From positions 1,054,001 through 1,118,000 of the forward strand of contig NZ_JAMQJY010000001.1 in NCBI RefSeq assembly GCF_023703085.1: a stretch of DNA of 64,000 nucleotides, written 5' to 3'. The translations under genes were made by a program, and so were the position numbers. Source of the stretch: Alkalicoccobacillus plakortidis. Its GTDB lineage: Bacteria; Bacillota; Bacilli; Bacillales; Bacillaceae_D. This document shows positions 25,979 to 36,233 of this stretch, piece by piece (the stretch's first letter is position 1; every line of letters starts with the position of its first letter). The notes beneath the pieces are model-generated. The model made no database searches and was not told the origin of the DNA. It saw nothing but the letters and a program-made list of their open reading frames with translations.

Positions 25979-26471
25979 TACGGCTGATAAATGATTCTGC
26001 TTGATCAATAGGTAGCATCCCATCAATTCTTTGCTCAACATTGCCGTTTTCATCTAAAAATAATGTGGTTGGAATTCCGACCACATGATATTGATTCATC
26101 ATGCCGCCTGAACGATCAAGCCACGGATCAAATGACGCCTGATAATGAGTAAGGAAACTCTGTAGCTGCGACAGATCTGAATCTAGTTTGGTTAAGTGAA
26201 TTGGAATAAAAGGTACACCATTCTGCTCGATACGATCTGAGAATGAAACAATATACGGCATCTCCTCCTGGCATGGGTGACACCAGGTCGCAAAAAAATG
26301 AACAACTGCTTTTTTCCCTTGATAATCCTCCAACGAATGTTTGCTCCCTGCTAGACTTTCCAATTGAGTACCTGTTGAATGATTAGCCATTGCTTCCACT
26401 GGCATATGAATCCAAAGTACAATCATAAGTGCAACAACAAAACGTAAATAAAATGAATAATAAACCTTCAT
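25962..26471 (-). CDS. Membrane-anchored thioredoxin-like protein (TlpA/ResA type)
   Basis: A 169-residue protein with an N-terminal hydrophobic anchor or signal (residues about 8-27) and an extracytoplasmic thioredoxin fold. The redox motif WCHPC is at 63-67 (Cys64, Cys67) in 'VVHFFATWCHPCQEEMPYIV', with cis-Pro in 'VVGIPTTLFLDENG'. It should reduce or exchange disulfides outside the membrane, as ResA does in cytochrome c maturation; the client is unknown. Good SD (AAGGAGGAG). Confidence 0.88.
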   Translation of the reverse strand: MKVYYSFYLRFVVALMIVLWIHMPVEAMANHSTGTQLESLAGSKHSLEDYQGKKAVVHFFATWCHPCQEEMPYIVSFSDRIEQNGVPFIPIHLTKLDSDLSQLQSFLTHYQASFDPWLDRSGGMMNQYHVVGIPTTLFLDENGNVEQRIDGMLPIDQAESFISRIKKEN

Positions 26472-26544
26472 AAGACTCCTCCTTTTTGTATCCTGTCAGC
26501 CTTGATATAATAGAATGGAAAAAGAATTTGGGGAGATGATTTAC

Positions 26545-26736
26545 GTGACTAAAATTCAAATAAGCCAAATTGTAGCTATACTCGTGCTTATCGGTTTTAT
26601 GTACTACACCTTACAAACTGGGGACCGAATGATCTATTTATTTATTCCCATCGCCTTCATTAATATTCTGCTATGGACTTTACGCCAACGTGAAAGAAAG
26701 GTTCTTCGAGATCATAAGCCTGATGCTGATGAGTAA
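26545..26736 (+). CDS. Small membrane protein (63 aa)
   Basis: GTG start at 26545, nine bases after GGGGAG: MTKIQISQIVAILVLIG and on. Two hydrophobic segments (residues about 7-22 and 28-47) with a short GDR turn, then a charged C-terminal tail (RQRERKVLRDHKPDADE). A TATAAT lies at about 26505-26510. The last 77 bases overlap the end of the convergent glycosyltransferase gene. Function unknown. Confidence 0.65.
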   Translation: MTKIQISQIVAILVLIGFMYYTLQTGDRMIYLFIPIAFINILLWTLRQRERKVLRDHKPDADE

Positions 26737-27814
26737 TTTGATGAATAATTTTTTGTGTAGCATTCGGCTTACTAATTGATTGAGCTTGCTGTAAATAAAC
26801 TAAACGAGCAGCAGGGTTGTTTAGAAATGTATAAACTGCATCAAGCAATTGATGGCTATTTCGAGCATATATGGCCGCTTTTTTGTCTTTAAGTAACTGA
26901 GCATTCTCTACCTCTTGTCCTTGAATAGGTTGATACAAAACAACGGGTGTATCTGTTGTTAATGCATGGGCAAGTGTTTGCCCCCCTGCTTTTGTAATCA
27001 ACACATCTGAAAGATGCACATAATTTGAGAAATGCTCAGTAAAAGAGATGAAGTGGATAGAATGACCTTGTTTTGAAGCATGATTATATGGATGAACCTG
27101 TTCATTTGTACCTGTCATACATAAAATAGTTAGATTCGAAAGTACCTGTAACGACTCTAGAATGCTTTCATATGGAGCAATACCTTCTCCACCACCCGCA
27201 ATCATGACAATCTGTTCATCTTCAGTAAATCCAAACATACTTCTTCTCACTGATTTTGATATTACTTGATCTTGATCTTTCTCTACGGGAATTCCATAAG
27301 AATAAACAGACTTATCTTGCTCCAATGAAGGTGGAAGTGTAGCTAAACCAGACAGGAAATAGCCTGTTACTTCCGAATGAATCGCCAGCTGATGAAAGCC
27401 AAAATCTGTACAAATATGATATAGGGGTGTGTGTATACCAAGCTTTTGTTTCCAAATAGCTATGATTCGAGTCACATATGTATGAGTAGAAATAATAAAG
27501 GGTATCTCGGGATCTGCTAGAATCAGTGCTAATTTTGAATAAAATACTGTAGCCAATAAATCATGTGTAACGTATGTAGTTTCAGATTTTGCTGTATTAT
27601 GATACAAAGTACCCCATATTGAGGGCGCGTTTTTAATTAACTTGTAATAGCTTGTCCGAATGAATTCACTCTGCCATCTTGGAAGTAGACTAAACAGATC
27701 AAGGATCTGTGGTTGGAAGTTGGTTTGTTTTTTTAACTCATTTGATAAAATGGTTGCTGTTTTTGTATGTCCATATCCAATCGATACATGCAAGATTAAC
27801 GGTTCCGTATGCAA
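26660..27814 (-). CDS. MGDG-synthase/UgtP-like glycosyltransferase
   Basis: A 384-residue GT28-type protein. It opens 'ILHVSIGYGHTKTATILSNE', the GxGH acceptor loop of MurG/UgtP/MGDG synthases, and the donor side has 'VMIAGGGEGIAPYESILESL' and 'SDVLITKAGGQTLAHALTTD' with 'PVVLYQPIQGQEVENAQLL'. Such enzymes add glucose or galactose to diacylglycerol for glycolipids and lipoteichoic-acid anchors. The TTG at 27814 is eight bases from GGAGG; the TTG at 27823 abuts it and is less likely. Acceptor inferred from family only. Confidence 0.83.
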   Translation of the reverse strand: MHTEPLILHVSIGYGHTKTATILSNELKKQTNFQPQILDLFSLLPRWQSEFIRTSYYKLIKNAPSIWGTLYHNTAKSETTYVTHDLLATVFYSKLALILADPEIPFIISTHTYVTRIIAIWKQKLGIHTPLYHICTDFGFHQLAIHSEVTGYFLSGLATLPPSLEQDKSVYSYGIPVEKDQDQVISKSVRRSMFGFTEDEQIVMIAGGGEGIAPYESILESLQVLSNLTILCMTGTNEQVHPYNHASKQGHSIHFISFTEHFSNYVHLSDVLITKAGGQTLAHALTTDTPVVLYQPIQGQEVENAQLLKDKKAAIYARNSHQLLDAVYTFLNNPAARLVYLQQAQSISKPNATQKIIHQITHQHQAYDLEEPFFHVGVKSIAEY

Positions 27815-27957
27815 ATAAACCAACCTCCATTATCTAAGCACCATCTTCAATAGGCTAAGTATATGGATTTCCGATGCTTTTATTCACTTTGATAAAAAGT
27901 CTAATAGAGGAATCGACTGTAAAAGATATGGTATGATACAAATGACATACGTAGTAA

Positions 27958-28962
<1,005 letters not shown>

Positions 28963-28969
28963 GCAAAAA

Positions 28970-29003
28970 AGCAGTAGACCCATAATTGGTCTACTGCTTT
29001 TTT
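28970..29003 (+). terminator. Rho-independent terminator of trpS
   Basis: Perfect 11-bp stem AGCAGTAGACC / GGTCTACTGCT with a 7-base loop, then TTTTT. Confidence 0.92.
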
Positions 29004-29007
29004 CTAT

Positions 29008-29041
29008 AAAAAAAAAAAAAAACGAATGCAAATGCATCCGC
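29008..29041 (-). terminator. Terminator of the 42-aa gene, with a 15-T tract
   Basis: Minus strand: CGGATGCA / TGCATTCG with two-base loop followed by fifteen Ts (plus-strand A15 at 29008-29022). The long homopolymer lies between two head-on terminators. Confidence 0.82.
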
Positions 29042-29170
29042 TTAGTATCCGCTATTTTTCTTCATGATTTTACCTACAAAAAAGGATAATCCCAATGTTC
29101 CAACCAAAAGAATGATTGTAAACACTTGCATAACCAAGTATGCTAATCCATCCATTGTTTCGCCTTGCAT
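29042..29170 (-). CDS. Small membrane protein (42 aa)
   Basis: MQGETMDGLAYLVMQVFTII and on to KKNSGY. GGAGG six bases before the ATG, its own promoter and its own terminator. One transmembrane helix (about residues 10-33) with a basic C-terminal end. Position next to trpS/yjbA. No family recognised. Confidence 0.7.
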   Translation of the reverse strand: MQGETMDGLAYLVMQVFTIILLVGTLGLSFFVGKIMKKNSGY

Positions 29171-29197
29171 GTAACCGCCTCCACTACTGTTTTCTTC

Positions 29198-29226
29198 AGT
29201 ATAGTAGAAGTTTGTACGTAAGTAAA
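29198..29226 (-). promoter_or_regulatory. Promoter of the 42-aa gene
   Basis: Minus strand: TTTACT, 17-bp spacer, TATACT, 28 bases before the start codon. Confidence 0.6.
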
Positions 29227-29239
29227 CCTAAACTGATGG

Positions 29240-29986
29240 TTATTTTACGCTCTCTGGATGTTCTTGTTCCCAAAGTTTCTCGAAAAAAGACTGGCCCTTA
29301 ATCATAGCTTCACATAACTCATAATGACGACTTGTCCAACCAGATTGTACCTCATGAACAAAACGGCCCCATGCTTCCGAGCGCTCAAGGTATTGAATCT
29401 CTTCATAGGACTCCGGCCTCCACTCAGTATACCAATATCGTACCTCTGCATCCGTGCCTGATTGTTTGAGCTCATCAAGGACCATATAGAGAAGGAGCTT
29501 TAACTGCCTTTCCTTCCTTGTCAGACCAATCATCTCGTCGGGTGAAGGAGAGAGTATATGATATTCCTTTGAAACAAAGGGAGTTTCAAGATCGTACTGC
29601 TTCCATTGCCCGTTCTCCAAATGCTCATACACAAGTTGCTGCTGTCTAGGAGTTAAGCGACTTTTGCGGATAGGTGTTTGATACCCTGCTGTATCCACGG
29701 CAAGAATTCTTCTTCCATCTGATGCGATAAAACAATAATCCAGTTGAATTCTGGACATATTTTTTCGCAAGTAACTTTTTTGATACACTTCTTGAAGCAG
29801 TTCTTCAGGTAGGTCTAATAACTCATTTTCCAAATAATCCATCAATTGTTCTGACACATTAATTAAAATGACTTGATCGAGGACCTCTACACGATCACTC
29901 GGACGCCATTCCACAAAATCACATACATTATAGCCGTTCTCTTCCCCTTCAAACCAGTTAATCCACACATCACGCATGACGACCAT
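29240..29986 (-). CDS. yjbA: UPF0736 family protein YjbA
   Basis: A 248-residue soluble protein. '[20 protein letters not shown]', '[20 protein letters not shown]' and '[11 protein letters not shown]' match the conserved text of YjbA (UPF0736), including length. Function unknown. AAGGAGG precedes the ATG. It follows yjaZ by 61 bases on the same strand; B. subtilis has the app genes between these two. Confidence 0.92.
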   Translation of the reverse strand: MVVMRDVWINWFEGEENGYNVCDFVEWRPSDRVEVLDQVILINVSEQLMDYLENELLDLPEELLQEVYQKSYLRKNMSRIQLDYCFIASDGRRILAVDTAGYQTPIRKSRLTPRQQQLVYEHLENGQWKQYDLETPFVSKEYHILSPSPDEMIGLTRKERQLKLLLYMVLDELKQSGTDAEVRYWYTEWRPESYEEIQYLERSEAWGRFVHEVQSGWTSRHYELCEAMIKGQSFFEKLWEQEHPESVK

Positions 29987-30047
29987 TATAAAACCTCCTT
30001 GCGAGCAAATTCGATAGTACCCACAGTATAGGCAATGGTTAACCAGT

Positions 30048-30893
30048 TTATTCCACAGTGTTCATACTCTTTAAAACTTCTTTTAACCACGTCTCACATT
30101 CTTCACCTGTAAAACGCAACCAATCGTCCGTTTTCCATTCAGGACGCTTTGTACTTGATGCTCGTGCAAGCTGATAGCCAACATAATACCCGAGCATAGC
30201 AGGAATCCTAAGCCGAGCGTCCCCATACAAATATTTTCGATGCTTGGATCGACCTTGTTGATCAAGATTTGGTGCGATCCATTTTCTATACCATTTTTGT
30301 TTCCATTGATCCTGATGCAGTGAAGTCCAAGGGGCGAGTTGATCTTCTCCAAAAAATTCAAGAACCGCGCACTCTGCTAGTCCTTCCATATACATTGATT
30401 CTAAAAGAGTAATGGATTCTTCTGTTTTTCCTGTTTGTAAAAGCCGAACAGTATGATGATATTCATGCAACACTAATGCCTCAATCTCTTTCTGCAAAAG
30501 ATGTGGACCAATAAATAAAAATATAGCAAATGGAAAACTGACACCAGCTTTTTTAGCCGGGTCTTCAAACGCAGGATTGATCGGCAGCAAATAAATTGGT
30601 ATATCTGGTCCATTCCACTGCTTTTTTAATTTCATAAAAAAGGTTTGCACATCCTGCCAGACAGTAAGCTCTAAAAATGTGGTTAATTCTTCATTGCTTT
30701 TTTTCTCAGCCAGAAATAAACCCTGATCTATTAAAAAGGAATGCAGTGACTTTGCGAACTCTTCATCAAACCATTTGGTTAGCGGTTCAACAAAGAAACT
30801 CTTCTGAGCGTTGATATATTCTTTTTTACTCCGATTTGATTGGACATCTTGCAAGTACCATTTCACCCATTTATCCGTTCGAACGACACTCAA
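30048..30893 (-). CDS. yjaZ: Putative Zn-dependent protease YjaZ (DUF2268)
   Basis: A 281-residue protein with the zincin site HEYHH (H143, E144, H147) in '[20 protein letters not shown]' and a downstream Glu in '[20 protein letters not shown]' as likely third ligand. This is the DUF2268 arrangement of YjaZ. No signal peptide, so cytosolic. TTG start at 30893 with AAGGAG seven bases upstream. Natural substrate unknown. Confidence 0.87.
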   Translation of the reverse strand: MSVVRTDKWVKWYLQDVQSNRSKKEYINAQKSFFVEPLTKWFDEEFAKSLHSFLIDQGLFLAEKKSNEELTTFLELTVWQDVQTFFMKLKKQWNGPDIPIYLLPINPAFEDPAKKAGVSFPFAIFLFIGPHLLQKEIEALVLHEYHHTVRLLQTGKTEESITLLESMYMEGLAECAVLEFFGEDQLAPWTSLHQDQWKQKWYRKWIAPNLDQQGRSKHRKYLYGDARLRIPAMLGYYVGYQLARASSTKRPEWKTDDWLRFTGEECETWLKEVLKSMNTVE

Positions 30894-31019
30894 GATATTA
30901 CTCCTTTCTGATCCTTTTCATAATTCTCGACAACGTTCCACACCAATAAACTTGACTTCCTATGTGGCAACTTTCACAATTAGAATAAGAAGTACAAGAC
31001 TTTTCTAAGGAGAATCATT

Positions 31020-31763
31020 ATGGCTAATTTGGACCTGAAAAATCTTCAATCGTTTAAAACAGAATTAACACGCTTTATGATGACGTATAAATTTGCTTTA
31101 GATGAAATGAATACAAAAATAAAAATTTTACAGGAAGAATTTGAATACGTACACGAGCATAACCCCATTGAACATATAAAGTGTCGCTTAAAATCACCCG
31201 AGAGTATCTTCAAAAAAGTGATTCGAAAAAACTGTCCACTCTCTCTTCAAAGTATTAAATCTCATATAAAGGATATTGCCGGAATCCGAATTACATGTTC
31301 GTTTCTTTCTGATATCTATACACTTTCTGATATGCTACAAAATCAAAGTGATATTCGTGTGCTTGAGGTAAAGGATTACATAAAGGAGCCTAAGGAGAAT
31401 GGGTATCAAAGTCTACATCTAATTCTGGAGCTTCCTGTTTTTATGACAGACCGCACAGAATATGTTTGCATGGAGGTACAGATTCGTACGATTGCTATGG
31501 ATTTTTGGGCAAGCCTCGAACATAAGATTTATTACAAATACAACTCAGAAGTTCCTACACATTTATTAAATGAACTAAAAGAAGCAGCTGACTCCGCTGC
31601 AGCATTAGATCGTAAAATGGAAGGTATTCACAAAGAAGTAGACACCATAAAAAAACGAAAAAAAGTATATGAGGATGCAGAGGATACCAAACTCACGATC
31701 CAAGATCAAACCTTTGAGTTACCTGCAGACCTGTTAAAGTTACTTGAATCGAATGATGAATAA
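31020..31763 (+). CDS. relP: Small alarmone synthetase RelP-like (YwaC/SasA type)
   Basis: A 247-residue stand-alone (p)ppGpp synthetase. 'HIKCRLKSPESIFKKVIRKN' near 54, 'IKDIAGIRITCSFLSDIYTL' near 88, 'PKENGYQSLHLILELPVFM' near 120 and 'MEVQIRTIAMDFWASLEHKI' near 147 are the synthetase motifs; there is no hydrolase or TGS domain. The longer N-terminal helix and C-terminal acidic tail set it apart from RelQ at 12815-13447. Such genes are usually induced by cell-envelope stress. AAGGAG SD and its own terminator. Confidence 0.88.
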   Translation: MANLDLKNLQSFKTELTRFMMTYKFALDEMNTKIKILQEEFEYVHEHNPIEHIKCRLKSPESIFKKVIRKNCPLSLQSIKSHIKDIAGIRITCSFLSDIYTLSDMLQNQSDIRVLEVKDYIKEPKENGYQSLHLILELPVFMTDRTEYVCMEVQIRTIAMDFWASLEHKIYYKYNSEVPTHLLNELKEAADSAAALDRKMEGIHKEVDTIKKRKKVYEDAEDTKLTIQDQTFELPADLLKLLESNDE

Positions 31764-31772
31764 ATGATTCTG

Positions 31773-31815
31773 AGAGCGGCACACTTCTTATTGAAGTGGT
31801 TCTGCTCTTTTTTTA
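31773..31815 (+). terminator. Rho-independent terminator of relP
   Basis: AGAGC...CACTTC / GAAGTG...GCTCT bulged hairpin followed by TTTTTTT. Confidence 0.78.
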
Positions 31816-31941
31816 TTTCTTTACTTTGTAAGCGACTTCTATTGATTCTCTTTGCTTCAAGTGATACTCTGCTAACAGATACTCTTTTATCCCTTAAAGC
31901 GTTACAATTTGGGGAGATGAACTCTCTAAAAGGAGATACGT

Positions 31942-32895
31942 ATGTTAACTAAAACTGCACAATCCAGTACAGATGCCTATACAAGCTTTACTAGAAACGA
32001 ATGGTCATCCTTAGCCTATCAAGCTTCCGTCAGCCTTACAGACGAAGAAAGAACCCAGCTTCAAGGTATTAACGAGACCGTTTCTCCTGATGAGGTAGAA
32101 GAAATTTATGTACCTTTAAGCGAACTACTATATATGCATACAACTCATGCTGTAAACCTTCATAATGATCAAAACCGTTTTTTTCATAGAGAAACAAAAA
32201 AAGTGCCTTTTGTAATTGGCATTGCCGGAAGCGTTTCCGTCGGTAAAAGCACCACAGCCCGCTTAATTCAAGCTCTAATTAGCCGTTGGCCGAATCGACC
32301 AAAAGTAGATTTAGTGACAACAGATGGCTTTCTATATCCTAATAAAATTTTAGAAGAACGCGGATTAATGAAACGAAAAGGATTTCCCGAAAGCTACGAC
32401 ATCCGAAAGTTAGTCCGGTTTCTATCTGATATCAAATCAGGACGTAAAAGCACAGACGTCCCACTTTATTCTCATTTAACCTACGATGTGCTGAATCAAC
32501 AGACTCAACATGTAGAGGAACCAGACGTTGTGATTGTTGAAGGAATTAATGTCCTACAAGTAAACAAAAAAGACCGACGCATCTCACCGGTCTTCGTATC
32601 AGACTTCTTCGACTACTCCATTTACGTAGATGCAGAAGAAGAAAATATCATCAAATGGTACGTAGATCGATTTAAAGTTCTTCAAAATACCGCCTTTCAG
32701 GATCCTAACTCCTTCTTCCACCGCTATCGCCATTTAAGCGAAAAAGAAGCCGAAGAGGTTGCTCTATCCATATGGAAATCCATTAACGGCGTGAACCTCG
32801 AAAAAAATATCCGACCCACCCGCTATCGTGCCGACATGATCCTAACAAAAGGAACAGGTCACCGCGTAGAACAGGTACAAGTCAAAAAAAGCTAA
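31942..32895 (+). CDS. coaA: Pantothenate kinase type I
   Basis: First step of coenzyme A synthesis. A 317-residue P-loop kinase: '[20 protein letters not shown]' with the Walker A near 96-103, '[20 protein letters not shown]', '[20 protein letters not shown]' and '[13 protein letters not shown]' (Walker B-like). AAAGGAG SD. It stands alone, with a hairpin after it and then the 20-bp tandem array. Confidence 0.95.
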   Translation: MLTKTAQSSTDAYTSFTRNEWSSLAYQASVSLTDEERTQLQGINETVSPDEVEEIYVPLSELLYMHTTHAVNLHNDQNRFFHRETKKVPFVIGIAGSVSVGKSTTARLIQALISRWPNRPKVDLVTTDGFLYPNKILEERGLMKRKGFPESYDIRKLVRFLSDIKSGRKSTDVPLYSHLTYDVLNQQTQHVEEPDVVIVEGINVLQVNKKDRRISPVFVSDFFDYSIYVDAEEENIIKWYVDRFKVLQNTAFQDPNSFFHRYRHLSEKEAEEVALSIWKSINGVNLEKNIRPTRYRADMILTKGTGHRVEQVQVKKS

Positions 32896-32902
32896 AAACC
32901 AA

Positions 32903-32930
32903 AACCACGCAGAGAGATCTGCGTGGTTTG
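32903..32930 (+). terminator. Terminator hairpin of coaA
   Basis: AACCACGCAGA / TCTGCGTGGTT, 11-bp stem, 4-base loop; the tail (TGTTGTTG) is only partly T-rich. Confidence 0.7.
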
Positions 32931-32980
32931 TTGTTGTGCGCTGCTTAGCTGGAATCCGTGGTGGTGTAGTTGGGAGGGTT

Positions 32981-33180
32981 GCTCTTTACTGATTTTTGGC
33001 TCTCTTTACCGATATCTCGTTCTCTTTACCGATATCTTGCTCTCTTTACCGATATCCGGCTCTCTTTACCGATATCCCGCTCTCTTTACCGATATCCCGC
33101 TCTCTTTACCGATATCCTGCTCTCTTTACCGATATCTGCGGCTCTTTACCGATATCCGGCTCTCTTTATCGATATCCGCA
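32981..33180. repeat. 20-bp tandem array (TCTCTTTACCGATATCCCGC type)
   Basis: Ten units of exactly 20 bp: copies start at 33001, 33021, 33041 and so on to 33161, plus a degenerate one at 32981. The core CTCTTTACCGATATC is nearly invariant and includes the palindrome GATATC; the last four bases vary. Because 20 is not a multiple of three, all three plus-strand frames stay open and give 'SLYRYPALFTDI'-like peptides, which are not real proteins. It lies between coaA and the convergent ArsR gene. Confidence 0.93.
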
Positions 33181-33268
33181 CGCTCATCCTTGATTCCTGT
33201 CCCTCATACTCGATTCCTACCTCACATCATGATCCCGCAACTCCGCAACACCATCCACTCGTCCAGTC

Positions 33269-33841
33269 CTACACTAGCCACATCTCTTTCGGGTTCATCT
33301 GATAGATTCCATTATTTCGGTTCATAAAGTGGCAGATAATCCATTCACGGCGAATGGTTGCATAGTCGTCATAGTATTCTTGAATATGTTCATTAATTTC
33401 TTTTTCCTCATAGGATTTGCCTTCTTCTAATCCTCGCAATAAGTATTCTAGGACAACCAGTTTCTTTTTTCGTTGAGCAGGAAATGTTTTGAGTTTGTTT
33501 TGAGCTGTGAAAAAGTTTTTAATAATGGACGTTTTGTCATCTGTACTCATGTTAAAGTCTTTGTTCATCTCACTCTCCCCTATCTTTGTCACGGCAATAG
33601 CTAGTGCGTATAATGTTTTTTCATTTAGATGATAATAAATAGTATTTTTGTCTCGAACTTGCCTTACCACATCAATCTCTTTTAATTTCGCCATATGATG
33701 CGAAATCGTAGGTGGCTTTAATCCCAGTTTCCCTGCAATCGCTTGACCATGTAGCGGGCCTTTTTTAAGCATTGACACAATTTGAATTCTTGTTGTGTCA
33801 CCCATCACCTTATGAAAATTAACCATCCGACTAAGTTGCAT
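33269..33841 (-). CDS. ArsR-family regulator with DUF2087 domain
   Basis: A 190-residue regulator. Residues 1-80 form a winged helix of ArsR type ('FHKVMGDTTRIQIVSMLKKG', 'LGLKPPTISHHMAKLKEIDV', wing 'RQVRDKNTIYYHL'). Residues about 110-190 match DUF2087 ('FPAQRKKKLVVLEYLLRGLE', 'YDDYATIRREWIICHFMNR'). No metal-binding Cys cluster is visible, so it is probably not a metal sensor. A palindrome in its own promoter suggests autoregulation. It is next to a lipoprotein gene, not clearly in an operon with it. Confidence 0.87.
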   Translation of the reverse strand: MQLSRMVNFHKVMGDTTRIQIVSMLKKGPLHGQAIAGKLGLKPPTISHHMAKLKEIDVVRQVRDKNTIYYHLNEKTLYALAIAVTKIGESEMNKDFNMSTDDKTSIIKNFFTAQNKLKTFPAQRKKKLVVLEYLLRGLEEGKSYEEKEINEHIQEYYDDYATIRREWIICHFMNRNNGIYQMNPKEMWLV

Positions 33842-33863
33842 GCTTATCCCTCCATCTAATTTG

Positions 33864-33892
33864 ATATTAATCTAATTAGATGTATATGTAAA
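33864..33892 (-). promoter_or_regulatory. Promoter with palindromic operator of the ArsR-type gene
   Basis: Minus strand: TTTACA, 17-bp spacer, TAATAT. The spacer contains the perfect 12-bp palindrome ATCTAATTAGAT (33870-33881), and a further ATCTAATTT half lies downstream at 33854-33862 on the plus strand. Binding here would block polymerase; the expected ligand is the product of the gene itself. Confidence 0.65.
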
Positions 33893-33943
33893 TAGATAAA
33901 CATAAAAAGAGAGCACCACAATAATCATCGTAGTACCCGAAAC

Positions 33944-34357
33944 TCAATTAAAATGAGCTCCCACTAACTCAACCAACTTGTTATTTTCCTCTACAGAAAT
34001 CGAGTACGTAGTATGAGTATCCTCCGGTTTCATAAAGACACCTTTTTCATCTTGCTCGCCAATCCACACCCATAAGCTTTGTTGTTTGGTTTCATCTTGA
34101 TAAAAATCTACTTTGTATTCAGCCTGAGCCATATTAACAATCCCATCATCCTTTACAGCTGATGTGAGTATGAGCTCAAAAGCATCAATGGATTCTGTAT
34201 CCTCAAATATCTTTTCATCTGTTCCCTTCATTTTTGAAACGATGATCTTATTTATATCGTCACCAACCGAGAGAACAGCAGGTTCATCTGCCTGGCAACC
34301 TGAAAAAAGTAATAGCATAATTAATATACTGATCATGCAAATGAATCGATTTCTCAT
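33944..34357 (-). CDS. Putative lipoprotein (137 aa)
   Basis: N-terminus MRNRFICMISILIMLLLFSGC has a basic start, a hydrophobic stretch and lipobox LFSGC, so Cys at about 21 is lipidated after cleavage. The mature domain (115 residues) is acidic and beta-rich: 'FELILTSAVKDDGIVNMAQA', 'QSLWVWIGEQDEKGVFM'. No family recognised. ATG 34357 is preferred over a GTG three codons upstream because GGGGTGG is then correctly spaced. Confidence 0.75.
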   Translation of the reverse strand: MRNRFICMISILIMLLLFSGCQADEPAVLSVGDDINKIIVSKMKGTDEKIFEDTESIDAFELILTSAVKDDGIVNMAQAEYKVDFYQDETKQQSLWVWIGEQDEKGVFMKPEDTHTTYSISVEENNKLVELVGAHFN

Positions 34358-34426
34358 TTCATCCACCCCTATTATGTATAATCATTCGGCGCGGACAACC
34401 AAAACCCCTTCACTCCACACAACAAT

Positions 34427-34467
34427 AAAAAAACCCGCCAAAAACGGAATCCGTTTTTGGCGGGTTT
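34427..34467 (-). terminator. Rho-independent terminator of the CAP-domain gene
   Basis: Strong hairpin AACCCGCCAAAAACGG / CCGTTTTTGGCGGGTT with 3-base loop; minus strand continues TTTTTTATTG. Confidence 0.88.
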
Positions 34468-34484
34468 TCTACTAGTTTAAGAGA

Positions 34485-35268
34485 TTAACCTTTGAACATT
34501 TGAACGAACATTTTACCGTAAGGGCCGCCATCTACAATACCAATTCCAACATTTGTGTAATCAGCTTTAAGAATGTTTTCACGGTGACCTTGTGAGTTCA
34601 TAAGTGCTTGGTGTGCTGCTTCAACTGTTTGGTTTCCAAGCAAGGTTTTCACCAGCTGTACGATACTCAATTCCGAATTGATCCATCATTTGGAATGGAG
34701 AACCATATGTCGGAGAGTTGTGGTCAAAATAGTTATTGTCAATCATATCTTGAGCTTTCACACGTGCAACCTCAGCAAGTTCAGGATCTGCTTTAAGTGG
34801 TGCAAGTCCTTGTTGCTCACGTTCTTGGTTCACTGAATCTAGCATTTGTTGCTCTTCTGCAGAGAATTCAGCTGATGCATCAGAATCAGAATCTGCTTCT
34901 TCTGCTTGTGGTGCCTCTTCTTCTGGTTGAGCTTCTTCTTCAGTTGGTGCAGGTGTTTCAGCTGGTTGCTCTTCCACTTGTTCTGGCTCTTCAACTACTT
35001 CAGCGCCAGGCTCTTCTGCTGCTTGCTCAAAGTCGTATTGATTAATGAAATCAATGACCCATTGCCCGTCTTCGAAGTTAATATCTTGTGCGCCAGGGAA
35101 GTTAGCTAGGCAGTTAAATGCCTGTTGTGCATCCTGTGCATCAAACTGAATTACGTAAGGTCCTCCTACGTATGTATGATTGGAAGCTGCGTCAGCTTGT
35201 CCAGAAAATCCAACTGCAGTGATTGCCGCTGCTGCAGCAGATGATAAAACGATTTTTTTGAAATTCAT
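34485..35268 (-). CDS. Secreted CAP-domain protein (YkwD-like), frameshifted
   Basis: A signal peptide ('FKKIVLSSAAAAAITAVGFS' to ADAA) leads a 90-residue N-terminal part with two Cys, a long Glu/Pro/Ala linker (residues about 80-125), and a C-terminal CAP/SCP domain: 'LDSVNQEREQQGLAPLKADP', 'YFDHNSPTYGSPFQMM', then, in the next frame, 'NQTVEAAHQALMNSQGHREN' and 'YGKMFVQMF'. The frame breaks at CCAAGC (34636-34641): removing one T from GCTTGG joins GENLA to GNQTVEAAH, exactly as in CAP proteins, total about 260 residues. CAP proteins of Bacillus are secreted, of uncertain function. Confidence 0.83.
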
Positions 35269-35625
35269 GATGAATTCCTCCTCGATGTGTATTTTGTTTC
35301 AACTACAATTTGCATCTTAGCATAGGATTTTTATATGGATCTATGGTAAAAGTTTCATCAGTAGGAAGTTTAATAGAGGATAAATAAAGCGATGATCTCG
35401 CTTGTCTCTAAGCATCAGTCAGTTCCCTCTCTCCATCAAAAAGGAAATATGTCAAATTATCCGGGATCTTTAATATTTCGTTACATAACTGTAAAAATAG
35501 GCGTTTACCCCATTACTATCAAGCTTTTAAGCGAATTCACACCCTAATTGGATATATTTACACCACCCATTACCGTTAAAAGTTTGGTAGTTTAAAAGGC
35601 AGATTGTATACAGGAGGTTTTTTCA
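35269..35625. other. Divergent intergenic region
   Basis: About 355 bases between the CAP gene and the SleB-type hydrolase gene. It has no credible reading frame. It must hold divergent promoters, yet no strong -35/-10 pair is visible; two AT-rich blocks flank a mixed centre. Confidence 0.45.
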
Positions 35626-36213
35626 TTGAAAAAGAAATTGTTTACTAGTTTTTTAGTAGTAGGCTTGCTTGCTACATTCACTCAGGTAGCAGATGCACAG
35701 TCAACACATTCCATTCAAAAAGGAGAAACACTTTCTTCTATAGGAGATCAGTACTCCATTCCAGCGGCAGCTATAAAAAGAAGTAATAATCTTTCTTCTG
35801 AGCATTTGATTGCTGGTGAAACATTAACGATCCCCGCAGTCGTTTCGCAAAATGAAAAAGAATTGCTTGCTCGTCTCGTACACGCGGAAGCTAAAGGTGA
35901 ATCCTATGCCGGTAAAGTGGCTGTTGCTACCGTTGTTTTAAATCGTGTCGACAGCGATCTATTTCCCGACTCGGTTAATGATGTTGTATATGAGCGCAGT
36001 GCATCTGGTCACTATGCCTTTTCACCAGTACTTGATGGATCGATCTCAAACACAGCAGATAGCGAATCGACTCGTGCAGTTGAAGAAGCACTTCAGTTTA
36101 GAGGTCAAGGTCAAAACTCACTTTACTTCTATAATCCAGAAACAGCAACAAGCAAATGGGTTTCTACTCGTGAACAAACCATTGTGATTGGAAACCATGT
36201 ATTCGCCAAATAA
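35626..36213 (+). CDS. LysM-SleB/CwlJ-type cell-wall hydrolase
   Basis: A 195-residue secreted protein: signal peptide (LFTSFLVVGLLATFTQVADA), one LysM repeat (residues about 28-70, 'HSIQKGETLSSIGDQYSIPA'), and a Hydrolase_2 domain from about 78 ('ELLARLVHAEAKGESYAGKV' with catalytic Glu, 'VATVVLNRVDSDLFPDSVND', 'HYAFSPVLDGSI', 'NSLYFYNPETATSKWV'). B. subtilis YkvT and SleB are relatives; cortex lytic or cell-wall amidase/transglycosylase activity is likely. TTG start after AGGAGG. Confidence 0.9.
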   Translation: MKKKLFTSFLVVGLLATFTQVADAQSTHSIQKGETLSSIGDQYSIPAAAIKRSNNLSSEHLIAGETLTIPAVVSQNEKELLARLVHAEAKGESYAGKVAVATVVLNRVDSDLFPDSVNDVVYERSASGHYAFSPVLDGSISNTADSESTRAVEEALQFRGQGQNSLYFYNPETATSKWVSTREQTIVIGNHVFAK

Positions 36214-36233
36214 ATGTATAAACAGTTTGTCCC

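Noticed and set aside
32923..33327. Long plus-strand reading frames through the 20-bp array
   Set aside because: They exist only because the repeat lacks stops in every frame; peptides are pure repeat translations and have no SD.
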